64,000 nt of DNA, taken from contig CAJUNK010000001.1 of the NCBI GenBank assembly GCA_910587815.1, positions 165,387 through 229,386 of the forward strand. Direction: 5' to 3'. How positions within the stretch are numbered: the stretch's first letter is position 1; each line of letters starts with the position of its first letter. This document shows, piece after piece, positions 18,062-26,920 of the stretch. The notes below the pieces were generated by a model. It made no database searches and had not been told where the DNA came from. It saw only the letters and a list, made by a program, of their open reading frames with translations. Origin of the DNA: Candidatus Gastranaerophilales bacterium. GTDB taxonomy: Bacteria; Cyanobacteriota; Vampirovibrionia; Gastranaerophilales; Gastranaerophilaceae. The position numbers were made by a program, and so were the translations under genes.

Positions 18062-18805
18062 TTAAGCATTTGCATCTTTTGCTTCAATTTTTTCAATTTT
18101 GCCTGCGTTTGCTTTGTTTTGTCTTAATTCTTTGCCTTCAAGAACGGCATCAGCCATTTTAGAAGCAATTAATTTAATACTTCTGATAGCATCATCGTTT
18201 CCTGGGATGATGTAATCAATGCCATCAGGATCTGCATTTGTATCTGCAAGGCAAATTACAGGGATATTTAATTTATTTGCTTCTTGGATTGCAATTAGTT
18301 CTTTCTTTTGGTCAACAATGAAAAGAATGTCAGGCATACCTTTCATTTCTTTGATGCCGCCTAAAGTTTTAGATAATTTTGATAGCTGCCTGTTTAATTG
18401 AGCAACTTCTTTCTTAGGAAGTTTATTAACATGACCAGATTCAATAAATGATTCTAATTCTCTTAGTTTGTTAACTCTGCCCCTGATGGTTTCAAAGTTT
18501 GTCATCATGCCGCCAAGCCATCTTCTGTTTACATAGTATGCACCAGCTCTTGTTGCTTCTTGTGCTATAACGTCTGTTGCCTGTTTTTTAGTACCTACAA
18601 AAAGTACATTTTTGCCTTTTGCAGCATATTCTCTAACAATTTCATAAGCAGCGTCAAGCTTATCTGATGTTTTTCTTAAATCAAGAATATAAATACCATT
18701 TTTTGCACCAAAAATAAACGGTTTCATTTTTGGATTCCATTTTTGGGTTTGGTGTCCAAAGTGCACGCCCGCATCTAATAATTCAACTAATGTTGCTGTT
18801 GCCAT
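18062..18805 (-). CDS. rpsB: 30S ribosomal protein S2
   Basis: 247 residues, small-subunit protein at the platform. It has the family opening LLDAGVHFGHQTQKWNPKM, a central GGMMTNFETI, and the late DTNADPDGIDYIIPGNDDA motif. First gene of the rpsB-tsf operon. The 266-base region upstream (18806-19071) is AT-rich except for a short GC-rich patch near 18850-18880 that could belong to an S2-type autoregulatory leader; I cannot confirm it. A GAAAGGA ribosome site precedes the ATG. Confidence 0.96.
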   Translation of the reverse strand: MATATLVELLDAGVHFGHQTQKWNPKMKPFIFGAKNGIYILDLRKTSDKLDAAYEIVREYAAKGKNVLFVGTKKQATDVIAQEATRAGAYYVNRRWLGGMMTNFETIRGRVNKLRELESFIESGHVNKLPKKEVAQLNRQLSKLSKTLGGIKEMKGMPDILFIVDQKKELIAIQEANKLNIPVICLADTNADPDGIDYIIPGNDDAIRSIKLIASKMADAVLEGKELRQNKANAGKIEKIEAKDANA

Positions 18806-19071
18806 AGTTTTGTCCTTTCAAAATTTAAATTACATTCCAGAAAAAATCTATTCTACGCCTATGGTGTGCGCTGGCTTTTTTATTGCCATACGATATTAAT
18901 TTTTTCTTCAAAATGATTGTAATATAAACAAAAAATCATAGCAAGCAAAAAGGTTGCAGGTCTTTATTTTTAAGCTATTAAAGAATAAAAATACATAGAC
19001 TGATATTGTTAATATTTTTACAGATGTTTTTTATTTAGTGTAAATAAAATTAAATAAAATTTTACAAAACT

Positions 19072-19926
19072 TTAAGAGGCTCGTTTAATTTTTGTTTTGG
19101 GTTTATAAAGATTTGGCTGGATTTCAATAAAACCTGCTTCTTCAAGTTTAGCTCCAATGCCTTTTTCTTTATCAAATGTATCTATCATTATTCTTGAAGT
19201 AGAATCTGTTTTTTCTTTTAATTTTTGAATAGCTTCATCTCTTTTTTCTGGACTCATATAGGCCCAAAAATTTCTACAGATAATTAAATTATTTTTGCCT
19301 TTGATTTCATCTAAACCTGCTATAAAATCTTTGTGTTTAAAATTCATAGTGTTTTTTAATATGTCTTTGCTCTCAAGTTTGTAATATATTGGGTGTGCAA
19401 TATTTGAAATATTAAAATATTTTTTATGGTTTAAATTTGTATGAAAATCTATTGCATCAATATCTTCCATTGTGCAATCAAATTTACCTCTTTTTGCATC
19501 TTTTATAATTTCATAATCTGCATCGGATGCCATTATAGGGAAAAATTTTTTAGCCTTTTCTTTGCCAAGCGCTTCTATTAAAGATATTGCAATAGAACAA
19601 GCCTCGGAACCATCTGAGCAGCCAAAATCGTAAATATTCACATGATGTGCGTTTTTAAATTCTTCATCCAAAAGTTGTGCAAAATCAAGCCAATCTTTAC
19701 CATCTTTTTTTACGGGAACACCTGATCTAAAAAAATAGGTATAATTTGAATATAGAAATTTTGCATCCCCGATTTTATCAGGGCCTGTGATTGCAAAAGT
19801 ATCACCTGTATCCTGATTTTTATACACTTCTCTCATACTGGATTTGAAATTTGGCGCAGTATTGTTTTTAGTATGATTTATAGCATTGTATTTATGCGCA
19901 CAGTTTTGTATAGGGCATATTCTCAT
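19072..19926 (-). CDS. CheR-like SAM-dependent methyltransferase with NFKS tag
   Basis: 284 residues. A CheR-type methyltransferase domain spans about 60-275: VNIYDFGCSDGSEACSIAI is SAM motif I with the CheR-like SxGEExYS arrangement, followed by IMASDAD (motif II) and NLIICRNFWAYM (matching CheR LIFCRNVLIYF). CheR methylates receptor glutamates, but no receptor or other chemotaxis gene lies nearby, so the substrate is unknown. Residues 1-30 are a non-conserved lead ending APNFKSSMRE, the recurrent tag. Probably the last gene of the 22704-19072 run. Confidence 0.72.
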   Translation of the reverse strand: MRICPIQNCAHKYNAINHTKNNTAPNFKSSMREVYKNQDTGDTFAITGPDKIGDAKFLYSNYTYFFRSGVPVKKDGKDWLDFAQLLDEEFKNAHHVNIYDFGCSDGSEACSIAISLIEALGKEKAKKFFPIMASDADYEIIKDAKRGKFDCTMEDIDAIDFHTNLNHKKYFNISNIAHPIYYKLESKDILKNTMNFKHKDFIAGLDEIKGKNNLIICRNFWAYMSPEKRDEAIQKLKEKTDSTSRIMIDTFDKEKGIGAKLEEAGFIEIQPNLYKPKTKIKRAS

Positions 19927-19974
19927 AGGTTTTTTAAAAAACCGTGAATAGAAAAGTTTGCTATTTATATTTCA

Positions 19975-20928
19975 TTATTCATACAGTCTGCAAGCAATTT
20001 TTGAAGCATCTTTTTGCAAAACTAAATCAAATGTTTTACAAGTGCATATTTGACATGCATATTTGCATCTTGGATGGTATGGGCATCCTGGGACTGGCTT
20101 TGTAATTGGTGAAGGGGCGCCTTTGATGTTTTCCAATTTTTTACCTTTTACTGTAGGCAGGGCTGCAAGTAAGTCTTTAGTATAAGGGTGTTTTGGTGTG
20201 CGGAAAAGTGTGTTTGTTTCTGCCTCCTCTACTACTTTTCCCATATACATAATTGATACAAAATCCGCATATTGTTTTACTATGCCTAAATTATGGGTGA
20301 TTAAAATTATTGATTTTCCCATTCTTTTGATATCAGATAAAAGTTTTAAAATTTGTGCCTGAATTGTAACATCAAGAGCCGTTGTGGGTTCATCTGCTAT
20401 AATGACGTCTGCATGGGAAGATAGTGCCATTGCTATTATTACTCTTTGTTTCATTCCGCCTGAAAGTTCATGCGGATATGCTTTTAAGCGTTCCTTAGGA
20501 TTTATAATCTCAACTTCATCAAGTGCTTTTAGTGCAATTTCATAAGCCTTTGTTTTGTCTGCATTGTTGTGCAGCATTATAGTTTCAATCATCTGGCTTT
20601 CGATTGTATATAAAGGATTTAAGGATGTCATAGGGTCCTGAGGGATAAGTGCAATTTTTCTGCCCCTTATTTTTCTCAAATCTCTTTCTTTTAAATCTAA
20701 AAGATTTTTTTCTTCAAAAAGTATTTTTCCTTCCGTGATTTTTGCATTTTTTGGAAGCAGTTTTATTATGCTCATCACTGTTGCTGTTTTGCCGCAGCCC
20801 GATTCTCCAACAATGGCATGCATTTTACCTTTTTCCAGGTTAAAATTTACACCATGTATGGCTTCATAATATTTTTCATCTATATTAAACCCCAAATGAA
20901 GGTTTTTTATTTCAATAATATTTTGCAT
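19975..20928 (-). CDS. Oligopeptide/dipeptide ABC transporter ATPase (OppD/DppD-like)
   Basis: 317 residues. Walker A GESGCGKT, Q-loop IPQDPMTSLNPL, signature LSGGMKQR and Walker B VIIADEPTTALD are intact. The C-terminal oligo_HPY extension with a cysteine cluster (CPYHPRCKYACQIC) is typical of OppD/DppD and may bind an Fe-S cluster. It powers peptide or nickel uptake at the inner membrane. No permease, second ATPase or binding protein is adjacent, so the partners must be elsewhere. Confidence 0.88.
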   Translation of the reverse strand: MQNIIEIKNLHLGFNIDEKYYEAIHGVNFNLEKGKMHAIVGESGCGKTATVMSIIKLLPKNAKITEGKILFEEKNLLDLKERDLRKIRGRKIALIPQDPMTSLNPLYTIESQMIETIMLHNNADKTKAYEIALKALDEVEIINPKERLKAYPHELSGGMKQRVIIAMALSSHADVIIADEPTTALDVTIQAQILKLLSDIKRMGKSIILITHNLGIVKQYADFVSIMYMGKVVEEAETNTLFRTPKHPYTKDLLAALPTVKGKKLENIKGAPSPITKPVPGCPYHPRCKYACQICTCKTFDLVLQKDASKIACRLYE

Positions 20929-20951
20929 TATAGAAAATATAGCACACAGTT

Positions 20952-21557
20952 TTAGTTTTTTGCACTGCCTTTGGTGATTTTATTTAGATTGATTTCATCA
21001 AGATAAAATTTTCTAATATCGTTTAGTGCTTTTATAAACAAAGCCTTTACTTCGTTTTCATCTTTCCAAACATTATAAGCACAGGTTTTGGGCAGATTTT
21101 CAAGAGGGGTGTCTGGAAAATTCCTGCAAACAGAGGGTCTAGTGCTATATATTGGACAAAAAGATATGGTATTATTGAATTTTACTTTTTTGCAATGGTA
21201 AAAATAGCTGTTGTTGTTGGTTTTAACGTCCATATCAGCGGGTAAAATATGAAATGGGATTTTGTTGTCTTTGTAAGGTTCAAATGTCTCCAGAAAGCTT
21301 TTTGCTGTTTTATCATTATTTTGCGCCTTATTTTTTAAGGTTTCAGGGTCAAATTCGCTAATGGCAAGATTGCAACAGGCACCACAATTATTGCATTTTA
21401 TTTTATTTTTTGCTTCTTCAATTTCTTTTTGCGTTTTTAAAATTTCATTTTTTAATGTGGTCTCAAGAAATTTGCGCATTTGATTTAAATTATCAAAAGC
21501 GCTTAATCTTTTATCAATTTCTTTTTTGGATTTCAAGAATATGGTTTTATACAGCAC
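20952..21557 (-). CDS. YkgJ-family cysteine cluster protein
   Basis: 201 residues with the YkgJ/UPF0153 pattern: CNNCGACCNL near residue 55, then FCPIYSTRPSVCRNFPDTP, and a final cysteine in KTCAYNVW. These cysteines are expected to hold a zinc or Fe-S site; the biochemical role of the family is not settled. Its start overlaps the 3' end of the upstream CoA-activase-like gene by 11 bases, which implies coupled translation. Confidence 0.82.
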   Translation of the reverse strand: MLYKTIFLKSKKEIDKRLSAFDNLNQMRKFLETTLKNEILKTQKEIEEAKNKIKCNNCGACCNLAISEFDPETLKNKAQNNDKTAKSFLETFEPYKDNKIPFHILPADMDVKTNNNSYFYHCKKVKFNNTISFCPIYSTRPSVCRNFPDTPLENLPKTCAYNVWKDENEVKALFIKALNDIRKFYLDEINLNKITKGSAKN

Positions 21558-22704
21558 TTTTTGCTACACTTTTATCTGTATTTTCTTTAATTTTGTTTCT
21601 CATCTTTTTGCGGCGCATTAAATCCACAAAAGCTTCTAGCCTTGTTAAATACCCTGCTTTTCCTGTTTGTTCATCCATAATTAAAGATAAAATTGGAATA
21701 TCTACGTCTTCTCTCATTTTTGGGAAGATATTTTGAGACATAATTTCTGGCATGCAGGTAAAAGGTGAAACATGAATAAGCCCGTCTGTGCCGCGTTCTT
21801 CGGCATACATTACATCAGAAATACATTCCAGGGCATCTCCTCCGATATCGCGCATTAGATATGGTTTTGCCATTCTAAAAGCACGCTCTAAGTGAGTTTC
21901 GCCTTTTTTGCACATTTTTGGAATAATGGCGTCTTTTAAAAAGCCTGAAACAGTAAGGCTGCGCCTTGTCTGTACCCCCATTTTTCCAAGTTCTCTTTCA
22001 ATGTTTTGGTTTGAAAATCTATCCAAAACAAGGAAAATTTCACCTGTTAAATCAACATGTAAAACCTCTTTATCAGGGTTTATCTTTACGTTTGAAATTT
22101 CTTTTAATCCTGTTTTAAGTGCTTTTTTTAATTCTCTTGTGGTGTTTGCATCAGATATCATCTTTAATGCCCTATTAAAAGCTTTTTCAGAATCGCCAAT
22201 GTTTATTTCGCGCGCCCTGTGATAAGACAGGAATTTTTCAAGTTCATCAATTGCAAAAACTTTTCTAACTGCAATATTTATAGCCCTTATAATTGGAATT
22301 GGGTTATTTGTACCTGTAAGTTCTGTTAAAAATCTGTACATGCCTTTAAAGCCATCATACAGGTTTAATTCAATATAATTTGCATCATAGCCAAGGTCTT
22401 TCAATACGTTTTTAATGCTTTTTCCATATTCGCCAAGTCTGCAAATACCTGGAGATGTTATCATTGCAACATAATCTGTGCCGCCTTCGATTGCTTCTAT
22501 AAAATTACCAAGAATTAATTTATAAGGAAGACAGATTGCTTCAGGTGAGTTTTTGGTGCCTAAAGATAGTGTTTTTTTGCTTGTGTATGGCGGGATAAAA
22601 GGCTCTATGCCCATTTTTTTTAAGGCAGCAGCCCAAGCAATAGAAATAGTTCCCATGTGAGGAAATGCAACTTTTATTTTCTTTTTATCAGACTTTTTTT
22701 CCAT
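21547..22704 (-). CDS. 2-hydroxyacyl-CoA dehydratase/activase-related protein (DUF2229-like)
   Basis: 385 residues resembling the DUF2229 / CoA-activase-associated family: opening VAFPHMGTISIAWAAALKKMGIEP, then GTKNSPEAICLPYKLILGN, a conserved TSPGICRLGEYG with cysteine, and a late HVSPFTCMPEIM. These proteins are relatives of HgdC/HgdB-type enzymes and are thought to carry Fe-S chemistry; the substrate is unknown for stand-alone forms. No dehydratase subunits are adjacent. Overlaps the YkgJ gene and probably heads that transcription unit. Confidence 0.72.
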   Translation of the reverse strand: MEKKSDKKKIKVAFPHMGTISIAWAAALKKMGIEPFIPPYTSKKTLSLGTKNSPEAICLPYKLILGNFIEAIEGGTDYVAMITSPGICRLGEYGKSIKNVLKDLGYDANYIELNLYDGFKGMYRFLTELTGTNNPIPIIRAINIAVRKVFAIDELEKFLSYHRAREINIGDSEKAFNRALKMISDANTTRELKKALKTGLKEISNVKINPDKEVLHVDLTGEIFLVLDRFSNQNIERELGKMGVQTRRSLTVSGFLKDAIIPKMCKKGETHLERAFRMAKPYLMRDIGGDALECISDVMYAEERGTDGLIHVSPFTCMPEIMSQNIFPKMREDVDIPILSLIMDEQTGKAGYLTRLEAFVDLMRRKKMRNKIKENTDKSVAKSAV

Positions 22705-22813
22705 AATAAAATTCCATATTATTCAAGATTTTAAGTATATTGTCCCATAAAAATGAAGAAAAATCATGCTTTTATAAAGACAGCGTTTTGAATACAAGTA
22801 TTTTGCGCACTAA

Positions 22814-22845
22814 AAACCGGCATCTTGATTAAAAAATGCCGGTTT
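22814..22845 (-). terminator. Rho-independent terminator after rplL
   Basis: A perfect 10-bp stem AAACCGGCAT / ATGCCGGTTT with a 12-base loop, followed on the minus strand by TTTTT, 29 bases beyond the rplL stop. Confidence 0.87.
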
Positions 22846-22873
22846 AAAATTTTATGGGCAAAATGCCCTTGAA

Positions 22874-23254
22874 CTATTTAATTTCTACAGTAGCGCCAGC
22901 TTCTTCAAGTTGTTTTTTGATAGCTTCAGCATCTTCTTTTTTGATGTTTTCTTTAATTGGTTTTGGAGCGCCATCAACTAAATCTTTAGCTTCTTTTAGG
23001 CCAAGACCAGTGATTTCTCTAACAATTTTAAGTACTGGAATTTTGTTAGCGCCAGCAGAAGCAAGCACTACAGTTACTTCAGAAGAACCAGCATCAGCAG
23101 CTGCATCAGCAGCGCCAGCAGCAGGAGCAGCAGCAACTGCAACAGGAGCAGCAGCAGATACACCAAATTTTTCTTCCATAGCTTTAACTAGTTCGCTAGC
23201 TTCGATTAATGTTAATTTTTCAATTGATTCTAAAATAGATTCTACATTATTCAT
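22874..23254 (-). CDS. rplL: 50S ribosomal protein L7/L12
   Basis: 126 residues; the stalk protein that recruits translation factors. An N-terminal dimerisation helix, an Ala-rich hinge (AAPVAVAAAPAAGAADAAAD), and the conserved C-terminal domain with IKVVR-like LKIVREITGLGLKEAKDLVDGAPKPIKE are present. Second gene of the rplJL unit, 119 bases after rplJ. The gap contains an AT-rich run and the ribosome site AAAGGAG. Confidence 0.97.
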   Translation of the reverse strand: MNNVESILESIEKLTLIEASELVKAMEEKFGVSAAAPVAVAAAPAAGAADAAADAGSSEVTVVLASAGANKIPVLKIVREITGLGLKEAKDLVDGAPKPIKENIKKEDAEAIKKQLEEAGATVEIK

Positions 23255-23373
23255 TTTTTAAGTCTCCTTTATTTCTTTATTTTATTTCTTACTTTTGAAT
23301 TTGTTGGCTTTTGTGAGTGTTTTGCCTTTATTTTGTTTTGTTTATACTGTCACTCGCAAGCCCTTGGGAACTT

Positions 23374-23895
23374 TTATGCTTTCTTTTGTTTTGCAACTGC
23401 ATCAACTGCACGCACTAGAGCGGACATAACGCCATTGATACCGAATACGATACCTGATGCAGGCGAATTGATACTGCCGAGAATTTTTGCGTAAAGTTCT
23501 TCTTTTGAAGGAAGAAGGGCAAGTTTTTTAGCTTCATCAGCGTTTAAAACTTTTCCATCTAAAACGGCACCCTTGATTTCACCTTTTTTGTTTTCTTTGA
23601 TAAAGCTTGCAACGACTTTTGCTGCGCTTACTTCATCGCCAAAACCAAAAGCAATGGCAGAAGGACCGTTTAAAAGTTCTTCAATTGATTCAAAGGAAGT
23701 ACCTTTAGAGGCAAGTTTACAAAGAGTGTTTTTGGTTACCGTATAATCAGCATCGCTTTTTTGAAGTTTGCGTCTTAAATTAGTAATTTCTTCAACACTA
23801 TATCCTCGATAGTCAGTAACAACTGCAACCTTGGCGTTTTCAAATTGTTTTTTAAAGTGTTCAACTTTTTCGTTTTTAAAAGCCTTTGTTGACAT
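23374..23895 (-). CDS. rplJ: 50S ribosomal protein L10
   Basis: 173 residues; anchors L7/L12 dimers to 23S rRNA. The family features VVTDYRGYSVEEITNLRRKL and GPSAIAFG are present. It is separated here from rplK-rplA, which are not upstream: the next gene is divergent. An L10-type leader precedes it (about 24028-24105), so autoregulation by L10-(L12)4 is expected. Confidence 0.96.
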   Translation of the reverse strand: MSTKAFKNEKVEHFKKQFENAKVAVVTDYRGYSVEEITNLRRKLQKSDADYTVTKNTLCKLASKGTSFESIEELLNGPSAIAFGFGDEVSAAKVVASFIKENKKGEIKGAVLDGKVLNADEAKKLALLPSKEELYAKILGSINSPASGIVFGINGVMSALVRAVDAVAKQKKA

Positions 23896-24027
23896 AATTG
23901 TAACTTTCTCCTTTCAATAACGGAATTTATTAAGTTTATAAAACTAAAAAAGTTTTGTTTAACATTTAGCTTTATAAAGCTATACGCGCACAAAAACATT
24001 ACCTTAATAACAATATTAAATTTTCTT

Positions 24028-24105
24028 GTTACCTGGGCTGGCTTTTGTTTTTAAGGCCTTGTGAAACTCATTTGGCCGCCAAGCTGTCTTCGGCGTATGA
24101 ACTTA
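24028..24105 (-). ncRNA. Ribosomal protein L10 leader (probable)
   Basis: In the 338-base gap before rplJ, the minus strand reads ACGCCGAAGACAGCTTGGCG and then GGCCAAATGAG ... AAGGCC. The CGAAGACAGC core between GC-rich helices matches what I know of the L10-binding leader that autoregulates rplJL. It lies between the promoter at 24105-24133 and the rplJ start. Exact ends are estimated; the remainder down to 23896 is AT-rich. Confidence 0.6.
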
Positions 24106-24133
24106 TTAGATTATAAAAATGAAAGCTTGTCAA
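24105..24133 (-). promoter_or_regulatory. Promoter of the rplJL unit
   Basis: On the minus strand TTGACA (24133-24128), a 17-base spacer, then TCTAAT (24110-24105), directly ahead of the L10 leader. Confidence 0.55.
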
Positions 24134-24234
24134 ATAAAATGTTATGTTTCTTTACAATTTACTTTTTTTTATTGAAAAACATGTAAATAATGTTTATTAT
24201 ATTAGCCTGACATTTTTACGTGTAACATTTAGAG

Positions 24235-24864
24235 ATGGAAAATCTTAAAGAAAAAATTGAAAAAAACGCGAAACTTAGACAATACCTTGATTTGATTAAT
24301 AAAATTGTAAAGGTTGAATACAAGACTATCGCGGCGCAGCATTTAGTGGAGTTTGATGAGCTTGTAAATATAGGAATTCAAACAGTCGATATTCTGTGCA
24401 ATCAACATCGTGATGATGAAGATGGCGAAGAATATAACGAATCCTATCTTGCAACCGCCATAAAATGGGCTATTAGAAATGAATTAAGGCGCAGATACAG
24501 ATGGCACGGTGTAAAATCCCAAAGGCCGGTTGATGCCGATAAAAATGAGCTGCGCGAAGCTATATACAAAACCATACTTTCAACTGATGAAATGTTTGAA
24601 TCTGATAAACCTTTTGAAGTAAAGGATGTTAGAAGAAACCCTGAAGAATCTTGTGAATTTAATCAAATTTCATCAGCAATCAAAAAGGCAATTGCTGAAT
24701 TGCCACGCAGAGAACGTGAACTTATTGAAGCAAAATTTTTCCAAGAAAAAAAATTAATGGAATTATCTGAAGAATTTTCTATTTCAGCATCAAGAATTTC
24801 AAGAATCATAAAATCCGGACTGGATAAAGTTAAAGACAAGCTTGTAAAAAGTGAAGTTGTATAA
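24235..24864 (+). CDS. Sigma-70-family RNA polymerase sigma factor
   Basis: 209 residues. The N-terminal half has a sigma region-2-like helical block (FDELVNIGIQTVDILC ... YLATAIKWAIRNELRRRYRW). The C-terminal part (about 145-205) is a clear region 4 helix-turn-helix (IAELPRRERELIEAKFFQEKKLMELSEEFSISASRISRIIKSGLDKV). Too divergent to name; it may be an alternative or accessory sigma factor. It sits before dapB by 83 bases and after a divergent rplJ promoter. No anti-sigma gene is adjacent. Confidence 0.75.
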   Translation: MENLKEKIEKNAKLRQYLDLINKIVKVEYKTIAAQHLVEFDELVNIGIQTVDILCNQHRDDEDGEEYNESYLATAIKWAIRNELRRRYRWHGVKSQRPVDADKNELREAIYKTILSTDEMFESDKPFEVKDVRRNPEESCEFNQISSAIKKAIAELPRRERELIEAKFFQEKKLMELSEEFSISASRISRIIKSGLDKVKDKLVKSEVV

Positions 24865-24947
24865 TTTTCAATTAAAGTTTTTCTTGTATTGAGTGTTTTT
24901 TTGTGGAATAATGCAGGGCAGACACTTAAACTTGGAGATAATTAAAG

Positions 24948-25745
24948 GTGATTAAAGTCGGAGTTATTGGTGCCCTTGGCAAAATGGGCAGCGAAGTTGT
25001 TAAAGCCGTTATAAACAATAACGAAACCAAAGGCGAGATGATTTTGGTTTGCGCTGTGGATAAATTTAAAACAGGTGAAAATGTTTGGGGAAATGTTGCA
25101 ATTGAAAGTGATATTGAAAAAGCCCTTGAAGTAAATAAACCTGATGTTGTAGTGGATTTTACCCAGCCTGCTCTTGTTTTTGAAAACACAAAAAAATACA
25201 TAAATTCAAAAGTAAAATCCGTGATTGGTACGACAGGCCTTTCTGCTGAACAAATTAAGGAATTAGAGAAGCTTTCAAAAGAAAATAATACAGGATGTTT
25301 TATTGCGCCAAATTTTACTACAGGCGCAGTTTTGATGATGATGTTTTCAAAAATGGCATCAAAATATTTTGATAACGCTGAAATCCTTGAATTTCACCAT
25401 AATCAAAAGAAAGATGCCCCATCAGGCACAGCTGTAAAAACAGCGCAAATGATGGCAGAAATTAACCCCGATTTTACAAAAGGAAATGTACCTGAGACAG
25501 AATTAATTCAAGGTTCCAGAGGGGGGAATTTCAATGAAAATGGCAAAGGAAATATCCGCATCCACTCTATTAGGATGCCAGGGTTTGTGGCTAGCCAGGA
25601 AGTGATTTTTGGGGCACCTGGACAAACGCTTAAAATCAGGCATGATTCAATAAACCGCGAATGCTATATGGGCGGTGTGGAACTTGCCATAAAACATGTT
25701 TTTAATAATAATGAATTTATATATGGATTGGAGAATATACTATGA
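24948..25745 (+). CDS. dapB: 4-hydroxy-tetrahydrodipicolinate reductase
   Basis: 265 residues, NAD(P)H-dependent step after DapA in the diaminopimelate/lysine pathway. The N-terminal Rossmann segment VIGALGKMG and the active-site block EFHHNQKKDAPSGTA are intact. GTG start, with GGAGATAATTAAAG in front. Its last four bases overlap the start of asd (ATGA), so the genes are co-translated. Confidence 0.95.
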   Translation: MIKVGVIGALGKMGSEVVKAVINNNETKGEMILVCAVDKFKTGENVWGNVAIESDIEKALEVNKPDVVVDFTQPALVFENTKKYINSKVKSVIGTTGLSAEQIKELEKLSKENNTGCFIAPNFTTGAVLMMMFSKMASKYFDNAEILEFHHNQKKDAPSGTAVKTAQMMAEINPDFTKGNVPETELIQGSRGGNFNENGKGNIRIHSIRMPGFVASQEVIFGAPGQTLKIRHDSINRECYMGGVELAIKHVFNNNEFIYGLENIL

Positions 25746-26773
25746 AACCAAATATAGCAGTGCTTGGCGCCACAGGTGTTGTGGGACGTGAAATTTTAAG
25801 TATCTTAGAAGAAAAGAAATTTGAATTTAACTCAATTAAAATGTTGGCTTCATCCCGCTCTGCCGGTTCAAAACTGGATTTTATGGGAAAAGAATACACT
25901 GTGATTGAAGCAACACCGGATGCATTTGATGGTGTGGATATAGTTTTGGCATCAGCAGGCGGTTCTACCAGTCTTGCGCTTGCAAAAGAGGCTGCAAAAA
26001 GAGGCTGTGTTTATATTGATAATTCAAGCGCTTTTCGTATGGAACCTGATGTGCCGCTTGTAATTGCTGGTGTGAACGATGATGATTTAAAGATGCATAA
26101 AGGAATTGTGGCAAATCCAAATTGTTCCACTTCCCAATTAATGCTTGTTTTAAAACCTTTGCATGATGTTGCAAACATCAAAAGGCTTATAGTTTCTACA
26201 TATCAGGCTGTTTCTGGTGCTGGTTTAGCTGCTATGAATGAACTTACAGATAATTCAAAGGTGAATTTAGTTGGTATGCCTTATGAAAGCAAGGTTTTTA
26301 AATATGAAATAGGCTTCAACCTTATTCCGCAGATTGATTCATTTACAGAAAACGGCTACACTAAAGAAGAAATGAAGGTGACAAACGAAACAAGAAAAAT
26401 CCTTCATCTTTCAAATAATGTACCTATTTCATGCACAGCTGTACGTGTTCCTGTGTATAGGGGCCATAGTGAAGCTGTAACTATTGAATTTGAAAAGCCA
26501 ATGGATGCAGCTAAAGCGCGTGAAATTTTATCTTCTGCTTGGGGGGTTGAAGTGGTGGATGATATTGATAACTACGTTTACCCTACACCAAAGGATTGTG
26601 CTGGAAAAGACCCAGTATATGTTGGCAGAATAAGAAAATCAATTGCTTTTGATAATGCTATTGATCTATTCTGTGTGGCAGATAATTTAAGAATAGGCGC
26701 AGCGCTAAATACTGTAAGAATAGCTGAATCAGTTGTTAGGATGGGCCTTTACGGCGCAGCCGTAAATAAGTAA
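25742..26773 (+). CDS. asd: Aspartate-semialdehyde dehydrogenase
   Basis: 343 residues. Reduces aspartyl-phosphate to the semialdehyde that DapA uses. The nucleotide motif GATGVVGREIL, the catalytic cysteine in NPNCSTSQ (about residue 129) and the later histidine in VPVYRGHSEA are present. Odd: the last codons (GGCGCAGCCGTAAATAAGTAA) are the first unit of a degenerate 22-28-base tandem repeat that runs into the intergenic region (26753-26847), so the C-terminus may have been remodelled by repeat slippage. Confidence 0.95.
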   Translation: MKPNIAVLGATGVVGREILSILEEKKFEFNSIKMLASSRSAGSKLDFMGKEYTVIEATPDAFDGVDIVLASAGGSTSLALAKEAAKRGCVYIDNSSAFRMEPDVPLVIAGVNDDDLKMHKGIVANPNCSTSQLMLVLKPLHDVANIKRLIVSTYQAVSGAGLAAMNELTDNSKVNLVGMPYESKVFKYEIGFNLIPQIDSFTENGYTKEEMKVTNETRKILHLSNNVPISCTAVRVPVYRGHSEAVTIEFEKPMDAAKAREILSSAWGVEVVDDIDNYVYPTPKDCAGKDPVYVGRIRKSIAFDNAIDLFCVADNLRIGAALNTVRIAESVVRMGLYGAAVNK

Positions 26774-26847
26774 TGGTGCAACCGTAAACAAATAGCAGGT
26801 GCCAGTAGCGCTGCAAACAAATAATGGTGCAGTTGCAAAAATAATAA
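26753..26847 (+). repeat. Degenerate tandem repeat spanning the asd stop codon
   Basis: Four imperfect units: 26753-26774, 26775-26797, 26798-26825 and 26826-26847. Each begins GGYGC and most contain CGTAAAYAARTA or GCAAACAAATAAT. The first encodes the end of Asd (GAAVNK-stop); the others are non-coding. Unit lengths (22, 23, 28, 22) are not multiples of three. Confidence 0.6.
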
Positions 26848-26920
26848 AACATCTGAAAAATTACATGCCTATAGACGCCATAAATAATTAAAAAGAATTG
26901 CAAAAAGAAGGAGAAAATGT

